From: Antedon mediterranea
Lineage: Eukaryota > Echinodermata > Crinoidea > Comatulida > Antedonidae
DNA length: 64,000 nucleotides
Assembly (NCBI RefSeq): GCF_964355755.1
Contig: NC_092672.1
Span: 992,001 to 1,056,000, forward strand
Direction: 5' to 3'
Made by a program: the position numbers and the translations under genes. Below are positions 34,701 to 45,389 of the stretch, piece after piece (position 1 is the stretch's first letter; each line of letters opens with the position of its first letter). The notes beneath the pieces are model-generated. The model worked only from the letters and a program-made list of their open reading frames with translations. It was not told the origin of the DNA and searched no databases.

Positions 34701-37700
34701 CAGGAGAGCCATTTACCATGCACTAGCATCAACTTTAAACCTCATCTGGAGGGGGATCGCTCAGAAAACCATTTACTTGCTACATGTAAGTATGCAAGCA
34801 GATTATTGTCTTAAAGTGTTTTTAAATTGAGGGATAAGCAAGCAGTACAGTTTCCTTGGTAACTCATTAAAACACCAATATAATAAGTCATTATTACAGC
34901 ATTACAATACATGCTCATAATCCAGGGAAGATACAAAAAATGTTGTGTACAACTACTACCATAAACTCCTCGAAAAGAAGCCCATCTCGAAAAGTTTGCA
35001 AAAGTAATCTGGAAAAGAGGCCTATCTCAAAAAGCCCACCCAAGAGTCCTAAAAAATAAGCCCATGGGCTTATTTTTTATTCTTTACGGTAGCTCACTAA
35101 CGTAGCATAGTAAATGTATAGTTCTTAAAACGTAACTTAAAACATTTGTAGTACAACAGTGCTATGTACAACAGTGCTGCTATGTACAACAGTGCTGCTA
35201 TGTACAACAGTGCTGCTATGTACAACAGTGCTGCTATGTACAACAGTGCTGCTATGTACAACAGTGCTGCTATGTACAACAGTGCTGCTATGTACAACAG
35301 TGCTGCTATGTACAACAGTGCTGCTATGTACAACAGTGCTGCTATGTACAACAGTGCTGCTATGTACAACAGTGCTGCTATGTACAACAGTGCTGCTATG
35401 TACAACAGTGCTGCTATGTACAACAGTGCTGCTATGTACAACAGTGCTGCTATGTACAACAGTGCTGCTATGTACAACAGTGCTGCTATGTACAACAGTG
35501 CTGCTATGTACAACAGTGCTGCTATGTACAACAGTGCTGCTATGTACAACAGTGCTGCTATGTACAACAGTGCTGCTATGTACAACAGTGCTGCTATGTA
35601 CAACAGTGCTGCTATGTACAACAGTGCTGCTATGTACAACAGTGCTGCTATGTACAACAGTGCTGCTATGTACAACAGTGCTGCTATGTACAACAGTGCT
35701 GCTATGTACAACAGTGCTGCTATGTACAACAGTGCTGCTATGTACAACAGTGCTGCTATGTACAACAGTGCTGCTATGTACAACAGTGCTGCTATGTACA
35801 ACAGTGCTGCTATGTACAACAGTGCTGCTATGTACAACAGTGCTGCTATGTACAACAGTGCTGCTATGTACAACAGTGCTGCTATGTACAACAGTGCTGC
35901 TATGTACAACAGTGCTGCTATGTACAACAGTGCTGCTATGTACAACAGTGCTGCTATGTACAACAGTGCTGCTATGTACAACAGTGCTGCTATGTACAAC
36001 AGTGCTGCTATGTACAACAGTGCTGCTATGTACAACAGTGCTGCTATGTACAACAGTGCTGCTATGTACAACAGTGCTGCTATGTACAACAGTGCTGCTA
36101 TGTACAACAGTGCTGCTATGTACAACAGTGCTGCTATGTACAACAGTGCTGCTATGTACAACAGTGCTGCTATGTACAACAGTGCTGCTATGTACAACAG
36201 TGCTGCTATGTACAACAGTGCTGCTATGTACAACAGTGCTGCTATGTACAACAGTGCTGCTATGTACAACAGTGCTGCTATGTACAACAGTGCTGCTATG
36301 TACAACAGTGCTGCTATGTACAACAGTGCTGCTATGTACAACAGTGCTGCTATGTACAACAGTGCTGCTATGTACAACAGTGCTGCTATGTACAACAGTG
36401 CTATGTTCATTTGTAGTACAACAGTGCTATGTTCATTTGTAGTACAACAGTGCTATGTTCCTAATTTTTCCATTCTTAGCAAGGCTTCATGATTTTTCTT
36501 GTTAACATCTTACTGTAAGTTTAACTAATAAAATCTATGTTTACATACAGTAGTTAATGTTTGATTAATGTTTCATTGCTAATTACTGTAGATGCATCTA
36601 TGTTTACATACAGTAGTTAATGTTTAATTGTTAATTACTGTAGATGCATCTGGTATGGTTAAACTGTGGCACATGTCTACTGGTCAGTGCCTGCACACAT
36701 CACATGAAGCAAGACAGACGTTGACAGCAGCATACAACCAAGACGCTACCTTGTATGTCACTGGGGGATCAGATACCAAACTCAATGTATATGATACTAC
36801 CACAGGACAGATTTGTAAGACTTGTGAACCAAGGCAAGAAATTACAATTACAATTATTACTCAAAAGAATATAAAGCTCTGTCTACACTATCAAACTAGT
36901 TTGACAAAAATGCCTAAATATGGTAGTGATATGCCCAAATATGGTAGTGTATGATATCATTTGTCTCCCAATATGGGCATTTCACATTTTGATAGTATAG
37001 ACAGAGCTTTATATTGTTTGAAGATTTGCATAGCAAAATCAAACGTTGATATAAAGTTTGTGGTACACTACATACAGTATATATTCTGGAGTGAGAAATC
37101 CGTTCTCACTCCTGAGGAAAATAAAATTATATTGATCTAAACTTCAAGATAAACTCAATACAACAGATATATGTGGTAAAAGAATATTATAATACAATTG
37201 TTGCTCCATAATATAGCCCCATATTATATTATCTCAGTGAATGTTTGAGAACATGTGTGCTAAACAAATGTCAAATCTTGTTTTTAACATGAAAGACAAC
37301 CTTGTTTCACAGCCCTTCTGTCACCATCATGGATGGCCATCGGTTCCGTGTCTTCTCTATTAAATTCCATCCTCACGACAATGCTTCATTTGTGTCCGGT
37401 GGCTGGGATGACACTGTTCAATTCTGGAACACAACGTCTGAGCACTCAATAAGGTAACATGTTTATTTTTTTTCAAGCATATTGTACTACAAAATTCCAG
37501 GATTCGAAAGTCCTGTCACATGACCTATCACCCTGGGATTATTTATAATTATTACTTTTAAAAAATAATGTACAAATATAATTTAAATAAATAACTTTAG
37601 GAAATTAAATGGACCTCATATATGCGGTGATGCCTTAGACATTGATCCTCATCATAACCATGTTGTAACAGGATCATGGCGTACAGAGTACAACCTACAG

Positions 37701-39025
37701 GTAACATTACATTTGGTTATTTGGAAAAAAATAATGAAAGAACTTGGAAAAACTAGATTTATTCAATAATTAATGTAGATCATGAAAACTGCATGACTCT
37801 ACTGTAGTTTCTTGTTTGTAGTATCACCAGCGGGTATGACACGTTATATGTGCCAAAATGTATTTCTTTTATTTTAAAGAATAGTAAGCAAATTCACTGT
37901 ATAGAACCTAGACTTATACATAGCATATGAAAGGTGATTTCAGCTCATGTATGGTGCGCTATATGTGCAAAAAATGTCCTTTTTATGAATGTAAAGTCAA
38001 ATTTAATACAGGTATAGCATACTGTTAAAGGTTTTATTTTGACTTACAGATCTGGGATTACAGTACTGGCGCCTTAATCAAAAATGTCCCTCAAGATTAC
38101 AATAACTCATTGGTAAATATGTTCATTTGTCACTTTCTACTTGGTGGATTTGGGGCTGGGGAGTGGTTTTGCAGTGTAGGTTGTTCAAGACTATACCACT
38201 GATACATTGTTATGTCTATTAAATCTTTACGCTTTATTGTTTTTTGGCAAAACTATGACAAAAAGAAATGGCCCTTGTGTTATCCATGATACGAGGGAAG
38301 TGCAACTGTGGAAAATGTTGAGATGGACCATTACCACGTACACACACACATTGTGTAAAAATAGTTCATAAACTTCACAAGAAAAGTTTAATTAAATTAT
38401 TTATTGAAAAAAATATAGAAAATATATTGAAAATTAGAATAATCAAATGTTCTCTTTTTCCAGTTATACTGTGCTCAGTGGTTGGGAAAGGACCATATTT
38501 TAGTAGGAGGATGTGAAGCCAACTTGACTCGTATTGTAGACAGAGGAACACTTCAGGTAATACAAATATTGTAGACTTTGTATTAGATTTCATAGGCTAG
38601 CTTCACTACTGGACTTTCAGAATGTAGTTTAAATACCGTTGACTCTCCCAATACCAGACACCTTTGGACTGGCCGAATTCGTTGACGGTTTTGGACCTCA
38701 AGAAAAGTCTGGTTTTGGGGAAGTTTTCGGTTTTCAGAGAGGCTGGTATTGGGGGAGTTAACTGTAGTATGAAATTATGTTGAAACTTTTGGTTGTCAGA
38801 GGTGGTTTCAAGAGACTAATTGCATTTGGTACAAAATAAAAATATTTGTTGATAGTATCATATAAATGATCTTTTTTTGTTGTTTTCTATTTTTAGACGA
38901 CTGGCAGACTTGCAGATCTTCCGAGAGGAGTCTACTGCTTGGATAACAACCGGCAAGGAAATGTTCCCAAATTCGCAGCAGGTTCGGATCGTTCCCTCTT
39001 TTTCCTGGACATGAAGCAAGACTAA
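31745..39025 (+). CDS. Seven-bladed WD40-repeat protein (9 exons)
   Basis: Exons: 31745-31947, 32128-32212, 34647-34785, 36644-36833, 37313-37453, 37601-37700, 38050-38112, 38464-38556 and 38897-39025 (stop TAA). They total 1143 nt, 380 residues. After a Ser/Arg-rich head (MSSTPRSSS; KRKDP) come about seven beta-propeller blades: LLAVGFVDGSIKVY, ATYASGMVKLW, YVTGGSDTKLNVYD, FVSGGWDDTVQFW, VVTGSW then LQIWDYSTG, ILVGGCEANLTRIVD, and FAAGSDRSLFFLD. WD40 propellers are protein-interaction scaffolds; the specific orthologue was not recognised, so no function is assigned. Intron 4 needs a GC donor (AG|GCAAGA at 36834) to keep frame. The start Met at 31745 is uncertain: its codon is followed by an acceptor-like ttgcag, and M at residue 24 is an alternative. 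Confidence 0.9.
33032..33130. repeat. Three identical 33-bp units in WD40 intron 2
   Basis: The unit starts aatctactcccagagtgagc and ends tgtagcacatgtg; three copies are in tandem without visible differences. Being a multiple of three, it stays open on the minus strand. Confidence 0.92.
33337..33583. repeat. Direct repeat flanking a perfect 63-bp palindrome
   Basis: A ~65-bp sequence beginning gccattgtactttaac and containing gaaatttatacctccatg occurs at 33351-33400 and again at 33524-33583. Between them, 33404-33466 is a palindrome with 31-bp arms (cactaagttggtctgtaaac, then actaacttgat) around a single G. It lies in WD40 intron 2. Confidence 0.85.
33942..33958 (+). repeat. Poly-C tract
   Basis: An uninterrupted run of about 17 C residues within a WD40-gene intron, a rare homopolymer in this AT-rich window. 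Confidence 0.85.
34043..34190. mobile_element. MITE, TGTCTACACTATCAAAC family
   Basis: Ends taactctgtctacactatca and agtttgataatgtagactga; the interior has tatatggacatgatgacgtc. It is 148 bp, inside WD40 intron 2. Confidence 0.78.
35154..36406. repeat. Homogeneous 18-bp satellite, 68 perfect units
   Basis: The unit TATGTACAACAGTGCTGC (register from 35164: atgtacaacagtgctgct) repeats 68 times with no visible substitution, plus partial units at each end. Shorter related units with catttgtag follow to 36455. Because 18 is a multiple of three and the unit has no stop in several frames, it produces very long spurious reading frames on both strands. It lies in WD40 intron 3 and ends about 190 bp before exon 4. 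Confidence 0.97.
36871..37011. mobile_element. MITE, TGTCTACACTATCAAAC family
   Basis: Ends ataaagctctgtctacacta and ttttgatagtatagacagag; the interior has tatggtagtgatatgcccaa. It is 141 bp in the WD40 intron with the GC donor, starting 37 bp after that donor. Confidence 0.78.
38635..38765. repeat. Inverted repeat with 23-bp arms
   Basis: Left arm ...gactctcccaataccag and right arm ctggtattgggggagtta... are complementary over about 23 bp with three mismatches, spanning 131 bp in the last WD40 intron. It may be a short foldback element. Confidence 0.65.
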
Positions 39026-40284
39026 AGATGACTTAAGAGTGCCAGGTTAGGTTACAGAGCTTAGACAGCTAGCTAATTTACCAATAATAGCAACACTGTT
39101 ATTAAAGATGTACTTAGCATATGCATGAATCTATCGGAAGTACAGAGTCCAGCACATCGACTGTTTTCTGTGCCTTATACTGTTATCACTACAGTAATAC
39201 TACTACAGTGTATGAACCTAAAACTAAAAAAATAATTATAGATCAATGGCAAAAGGATGTGTTTATACCAGTTTTATTTGTTACAAAAAACATTTAAATA
39301 AGTCATGGGCCAAAAGTGAACACAGTTTCAGAGTTTAAAAGCTAATTTAGTGTTCATAAAATATTATAACACATGGACTGATTGCCTCCCTGGACTGATG
39401 AGCTTTAACATGGTATTCTCATAATTATAGGTCGATGTGTTGTAAAGATGTGTTTATAAATGTATTAATAATAAAACATAAATATGTTATGGTCTGCTCA
39501 GATACAGTAACTTTGCTAAATAAATATTTAAAAGAAAGGTATAACAGTAGTCATATAAGAACATCTTCATAAAGAAGACTAACACCTTTCTCAATTTAGT
39601 ATACTGTAATTGTTATTTTTAAAACAAGCTTTTATCAAAATATCACAATTGCACTAGATAAATTAATACAAGTGCGCATTATTTAATGTACAGAAACTTG
39701 ATTAATAGTCAACTTGTTTAAGTTTATGAATCAACAGATAAAGTACACAATAGTAGGCTTATTAATAATTTGTAAGCAAGGGCTAGTGTAAGAGGCATAT
39801 ACCAGGTTACTTATTAAACAAGGGCTAGTGTAAGAGGCATATACCAGGTTACTTAAAACCACAAGGTACTTTGTCCTTGCAAGCTGGTTTCAGTTGTGCC
39901 TACTAGTATCGCACTGTTATAAACACACACTGGTTCCGCTGTTGGACTTCATTATCATAATTTAAAATGTATATACAGTACAAGTTTAAACAAATGTAAT
40001 AAATACTCCTAAGGAATCAACTTCAGTAATCCTTTTTTTTTAAACAGTAGTTTATTTATTAGTAGATAGGCAGTTGCACTACTGTATGAAATCGTCGATT
40101 AAAGTTACAAAGCTGCAACTGTTGAATACCAACACATGATCGCATACATTAAATTTTGTTTCTCTCATTGTAGAAGTATTTTTTATTTGTCCCAATTTAA
40201 AAAACAAACCATTACCAACTTCCCATCACTGGCAACTTTCCCACCCACTCATTTCGCATTCATTTTAACTATACCAGGCCTACG
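39026..40284. other. WD40 3' flank and spacer
   Basis: No further gene is seen. A candidate poly(A) signal AATAAA lies at 39470-39475. A 44-bp tandem duplication (gggctagtgtaagaggcata) spans about 39781-39856. The tract tgcgcattatttaatgtaca near 39675 recurs downstream of the other TSP1-family copies (near 43700 and 48788), so the duplication unit of that family probably starts here. Confidence 0.55.
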
Positions 40285-41453
40285 TTATCCAAAAACATAT
40301 GACAGTTGGTCAGAATTGTCATCGTCATCAGCATGTTCATCAGCATATTCATAAGCTTTCTTCTTCTTGTAGGTTCTGTAAAAGAACAATTCATTTTATT
40401 TAAACAGAGAACAATATATCCTGCTTTCTGTACCAAAACGTTTTCTTTCAGAATGTTTTCCTTTTATTACCTCATCATCCATGTAAACGCAATTAGGCCT
40501 AATTAATGAAAATAGTCAATATAAACAATTAATTTCTATTATCATCATTACTGTAAATAATCATTGTATATATTTTATAATTAATATTTATATTGTTTTT
40601 TGTTTGTGTAAAAATCTACTGTAATATTATACCTCATTATGGTTACCATTATAAAAAAAAGGACGATTGAATGAATAAAGTTCATTTATATATTAAAAAA
40701 AAAAAAAATCATAATTTGCAGTAGGCCTTATAAATACCGATTATAATAGACGTACTGTAGTGGACTACGACGTTGACAATATAACAAATTAATTATTTAC
40801 TATTACTATTAGTATATTTAGTAAATAAATATATTAATTATTATTATTTAGTTTGATTTCCAATTGGTTATAATCTTACCTGTAACAAGTACATAGAATA
40901 ATGAATACTGCTTTCGGTACCAACACTTTTCCTTTCAGAATCAACGCGATATCGCAATCCTGTTCTTCCATTTATGGTCCTTCACACCTTGCAACTGCAC
41001 ATTCGGCCTTTCGTACCTCATCACGTGACCTTACGCGAGTTGTTGCGTTTTCACACGACGACCATTCAGTCCACGTACTTAGTTCACAATCTATGTTTTT
41101 GCTATCACAACACGAACCGCTATATTTCGTTTTTTGACAATCGCAACCGTGTTTTGTGAGTTCCCCATCATTGTAACAAACACGATTACATGATTGTTTT
41201 TCAGTGGTTGGTTCTTCACATACCACAGGTCCGCATCCAGTCACTTCAAGCACGTTCCTAAGCCTGAATTGGGTTCCGTTTGCACCACATTTCTGCGAAC
41301 ATTCAGACCACTGACTCCTATCGCTGTACTTACAAGCAATAACAACACAATTGCATATCCCCTTCTAGCCTGGTGTCCTCCGATCAAGATTCCACCAACA
41401 AAAATTACTCCGACTATTATTAAAATACAGAGTATTTTACCTTTGTCTCCCAT
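40285..41453 (-). pseudogene. TSP1-EGF-TSP1 two-TM family, copy A (broken)
   Basis: Exon 1 is 41453-40880 and exon 2 is 40375-40285 (stop TAA). The start encodes a membrane segment (CILIIVGVIFVGGILIGG). The frame is lost near 41330-41360, where about 8 nt extra are present relative to copy B. The first TSP1 module resumes in another frame (WSECSQKCGANGTQFRLR), followed by an EGF-like module (CNRVCYNDGELTKHGCDCQK) and the second TSP1 (STWTEWSSCENATTRVRSRD). There TAA replaces the conserved Tyr codon right after RCEGP, ahead of the second membrane segment. Beyond the stop, reading continues to a donor and to the tail exon (YKKKKAYEYADEHADDDDN). The first TSP1 also has Arg for its first Trp. Two independent lesions make it a likely pseudogene. 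Confidence 0.75.
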
Positions 41454-44409
41454 GATAGGTTTAAATAATTGGCGGATGGTAATACAAATGTAATGGTATC
41501 AGGAATATCAGACGATCAAAGTCTAGCATTATAGCTGTGAGCATTAATAAATAGATATCTTGGAATTTCCAGATCCGAAGCCTACTTCCTACCAGGGAAG
41601 AGTTCTCTTCCCTGTTCCTACTTATCATCACGTCGAGGGTCCTATTATTCAATCAAAATACATTTTCGTTCTTTTAATTCTTGGCGGGCGGATTTTAATT
41701 GCGGAAGAATTTTGCGCAATGTTTTTCATTTCATTTCATAAACATTTATTTATATTAATGGTACATATAAAATGGCAATAACAAAATGAATACAGAAGAC
41801 ACATACCATAAATAATAATTAACACGTCAGATCAAGTAAATGTTCGGTATGTTATAACAGTCATGATAAGATCACGGACGAGCTATAATTCGATCCGTGA
41901 TATTTTTATTATTATTCCGGCGCTCTCAACGAGTGAGAATGAGATAGCATTCCGGGTTTAGAATACAGGAGTAAACCAAATGAGTAGAACTGGTCAGCTG
42001 CTGTTAAGGGACATTATCATTTAAAATTATAATAATATCCGTTCTTATATAGCGCTTATTGCACAATGTTTCTAAGCGCTTCACATCATTACCCTGGTCA
42101 TTTTGTTGGAACAATAATGTATGGAAACATACTCCCAAATGCGGCTAGTAATCAGCAATGTTGTGTCTTAACCAGGTACCAATTTTATACACCTGGTGTC
42201 ACGGAGTATCTTGACTAAGATGCGCGGGAGCTCACGATCAGTAATCTAACGTCTAACACACTGCGTCACACGCCCTTCAAGAACCGTTGTGATCGGAACA
42301 ATTATTGGACTTTTCCAGTTATGGTTAATTTCAAAAACAAATAAAGAGATGCACTGACAACAGCAGTTGTCCAAGAAAAAAGTTTTGTAAAGGCTTAGGA
42401 ATTGAGGGCGCTATTGAATATCTCTTGCGGTTTTAACAACCCTGGGAGAATTACTGCAGTACATGTACTGCAGTACATGTACTACATGCATCTATCGAAA
42501 GTACAGAGTTCAGCACATTGTTTTCTTTTCTGCAAGATAACAGGCTATTCTTACACTGTACCGTTATCACTACAGTAGTAGCAGAATATGAATTCAATGG
42601 TTCATAGTACGATCAAAAAGATGTGTTTTTACACCCTAGTACATTAGATCAAGTCTTTGGGAGTGAGTTGTTTTATTTTGTTTTGTCATATTATGAGAAA
42701 TAAATCCTGGCGTCTGACTGGATTTGAACCCAGGATCGTAGGATCGTTAGGAGAGTAAATTTAAATATTTTATGACTTGATGTTATTATATGAAGGGTAA
42801 CAAAGTCTTGATAATTTCACAATGGTGTATTGAAAAATAGCAGGGTTTTGTAGATATGAAAATATAAAAACTACTTTATGTAGCAACAATGTACAGGATA
42901 TAACCGAGGGAAAAGTACTGATCATTAAGTCATTATAGCATACTAAAAGTGTGAGTGAGAACATAGATATATCTGCCTGTTTATTACAAAGAGTAAAATA
43001 AATTTCTAAATTTATATTGGAGATAATACAAAAATAATATAATAATATGGTATATAAAAATAAAAGGGTACATTGAAGATTGAAGAAAATCATTAGACAA
43101 AATACAAGGCTAAATTTTATCATTATTATCAAGTAAAAAATATAATTTCACTCAGATTACAAAGATTTTTTTTAATTTTACATCAAGTAGATAAATTCCG
43201 CTACTTACAACCTTTAACTTAAACTTACAACCTTAATTTTACGTTTAAAACAACTATCATAAAACATATCAATGGAATTATCCATAAATCCAAAGGCAAA
43301 TTACTGAAGAAAAAAAATGACAATGCTGTGCTGTGTGCTGTATCTCAAAGAGATACAAAATAAAATAAGCAAAAAGCAAAACGATAAAGTAAAACAGCCA
43401 GAAAAAGTAAAACAGTCAGAAAAAGTAAAACAGCTAGAAAAAGTAAAACAGCCAGAAAAATTTGCAAACAAATTGAATTTAATTATCTATAGCAAACCTG
43501 GAAAAGAGTGTAATTCTTCTCTGATATAAATAAATGAATTATACAACTTAGGCAATCTACAAAAAAAAAACTATGTTTGGAATTCAATCGAGAAAATTGA
43601 ACAGTGAAAGAAAGACAAGGACGATATGTTTTAACTGATAAACAAAATAAAGATAAATTCGGGTCGTCCATTACCATTGGTGCAATTATAAAAAAGTAAC
43701 ACAAGTGCGCATTATTTTAATGTGGCTACAGTCAGTTTAATGACGTCATAATTTTGGGTTTGGCATGCATACCCAAAAGGTAAAAAATAAACGAATGCAA
43801 TACAAATATGATGGATTTTATTTACAATAGTTATATTACTTATCAATTTTTTAAGTTTATGATTTAACAGAGCATACAATAATTGCAATTGCCAATTACT
43901 GTTTACATTACTTGGGCAGTGTTGGTTTCAGGTTGCTGTTCCTACTCTGTACATTTATCATCTCATTTTTTTCCTTCTGGACGTCTGAGGCAGAAATCAA
44001 CTCTGTATGGCTATATATTATACTTGGTTAGAAACCCATTAAGTCTTTTATTTTTTCTGCTTGGTTAATAATTAATTTTCAGTATTCATGGTTTCTGTCT
44101 GAGACGTCCAGTAACATTCTTTTGTATACACACACGTCACCAGGTTCTTTTATCTTATGCAAGGTTGAGTTTCTTTATTATTATCATTATTTAATATTAA
44201 TTATGTATATACAAGTGTAAACAATTGAATGAATATATGATTAACTTAGTACACACCTAATTAATAACTTCAACATTTGATAAATGTTAAGACACAAGTG
44301 ATCGTGATAACATGGCATGTTGTATCCATTTTGTATCCCAAGCACTCCTGCATCCACAACACAGACAATGCAAATGAGTCACATTGGGCCATAACAAAAT
44401 CAATACAAA
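41454..44409. other. Spacer between TSP1-family copies A and B
   Basis: No gene is supportable. It includes a tRNA-related SINE-like block at 42040-42275, also present at 57950-58232; a gagggcgctatt block near 42400 shared with spacers at 48490 and 50850; a palindromic actgcagtacatgtactgca at about 42453; four 18-bp repeats (aaaagtaaaacagccaga) at 43385-43460; and the tgcgcattattttaatgtgg block near 43706. The tract 42770-43300 is AT-rich; its antisense open frame looks accidental. Confidence 0.55.
42040..42275 (-). mobile_element. Dispersed SINE-like element (copy 1)
   Basis: The sequence from tatatagcgcttattgcaca to acgtctaacacactgcgtca parallels 57950-58232 over its length (shared tatggaaacat, cccat/cccaa, aaccaggtacc, ttatacacctgg, ctcacgatcagtaa/gt). 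The reverse strand begins like a tRNA-derived head. No coding capacity. Confidence 0.65.
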
Positions 44410-45389
44410 TTAGTCTTTCTCTAACTCGTTGTCATTGTCACGTTTATTTGTCTCCTCCTTAATCTTCTTTTTGTCGGCTGCCGGTCTAAAAAGATAAAAA
44501 AAACTTTTATTGTATTACCTATACAGGTAAAATTAAATAGAATAGTGCTAAACAGACACAATTCAACATCCAATTTAGATTTTTAATGAATAAAGATGTG
44601 TTGTCCTCTGAAAATCATGAACAAATGAAGACTTTGAATGCCATTTTGCAATTATACAGTATAATGTTCATTGCGTTTACCGATTGATTTCAACCAATAT
44701 TAATCAATGTAATATATACTGAATGACCTATAGACTTACCGGTAATTGTTAAAAAGAAGAACACCAATAATAGCAAACACACCTGCTATAAGTAAACCTG
44801 CAATAAGTTTAAGTACAAAGTATACTACTGCTTTGGACACCATAAAGTAACTGTCAAGAATCGACGCAACATTGCAACTCTGCACCTCCTTCATATACGG
44901 TCCTTCACACCTTGCACCTGCGCATTCAGCCTTTCGTGCCTCATCACGTGACCTTACGCGAGTTATTGCGTTTTCACCACAAGACGACCATTCAGTCCAC
45001 GTACTTAGTTCACAATCGATGTTTTTGCAATCACAACACGAACCGCTATATGTGGTCTTTCGACAATCACAACCTTGTTCTGTGAGCTCCCCACCGTTGT
45101 AACAAAAACGATTACAGGGTTGTTGTTCAATGGTAGGTTCTTCACATACCACCTCAGGTCCGTCGGATCCAGTTTCAACTTGTAGGCTCCTGAACCTAAA
45201 TCGGGTTCCGGATACACCACATGTATTTGGACAATCAGACCAAGGACTCCAATCGCTGTACTTATAAACAATTACACCACTTTTTTCTGCCGTCAAATAT
45301 CTTTCAGTATAAAATCCACCAAAAAAAATTGCTGACAAGAATGCTATTATAGCAGAACAACCAAGACAAATATCTAAATGTTCTCCCAT
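44410..45389 (-). CDS. TSP1-EGF-TSP1 two-TM protein, copy B (intact)
   Basis: Exon 1 is 45389-44740 and exon 2 is 44485-44410 (stop TAA), joined in phase 2; 726 nt, 241 residues. Order: an N-terminal membrane segment (about 7-27, CLGCSAIIAFLSAIFFGGF), a first thrombospondin type-1 module (about 44-92, WSPWSDCPNTCGVSGTRFRF), an EGF-like Cys-rich module (92-122, CNRFCYNGGELTEQGCDC, SGSCCDC), a second TSP1 (128-172, WTEWSSCGEN, RVRSRDEARKAEC), a second membrane segment (181-213) and a basic-then-acidic tail (DKKKIKEETNKRDNDNELEKD). WSPW and WTEW are tryptophan C-mannosylation type motifs. If both hydrophobic segments span the membrane, both ends are cytosolic and the modules form an extracellular loop; alternatively the first is a cleaved signal. 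TSP1 modules mediate adhesion and matrix or pathogen binding in known proteins. I recognise no named family with this order. Confidence 0.85.

Noticed and set aside
35097-36492. Three open frames of more than 420 codons on both strands
   Set aside because: They are read-through of the 18-bp satellite, whose unit length is a multiple of three and which lacks stops in those frames; they lie in a WD40 intron.
42770-43132. 120-codon minus-strand frame
   Set aside because: Low-complexity AT-rich sequence coding mostly Phe/Ile/Leu/Tyr, with no recognisable domain or splice context.
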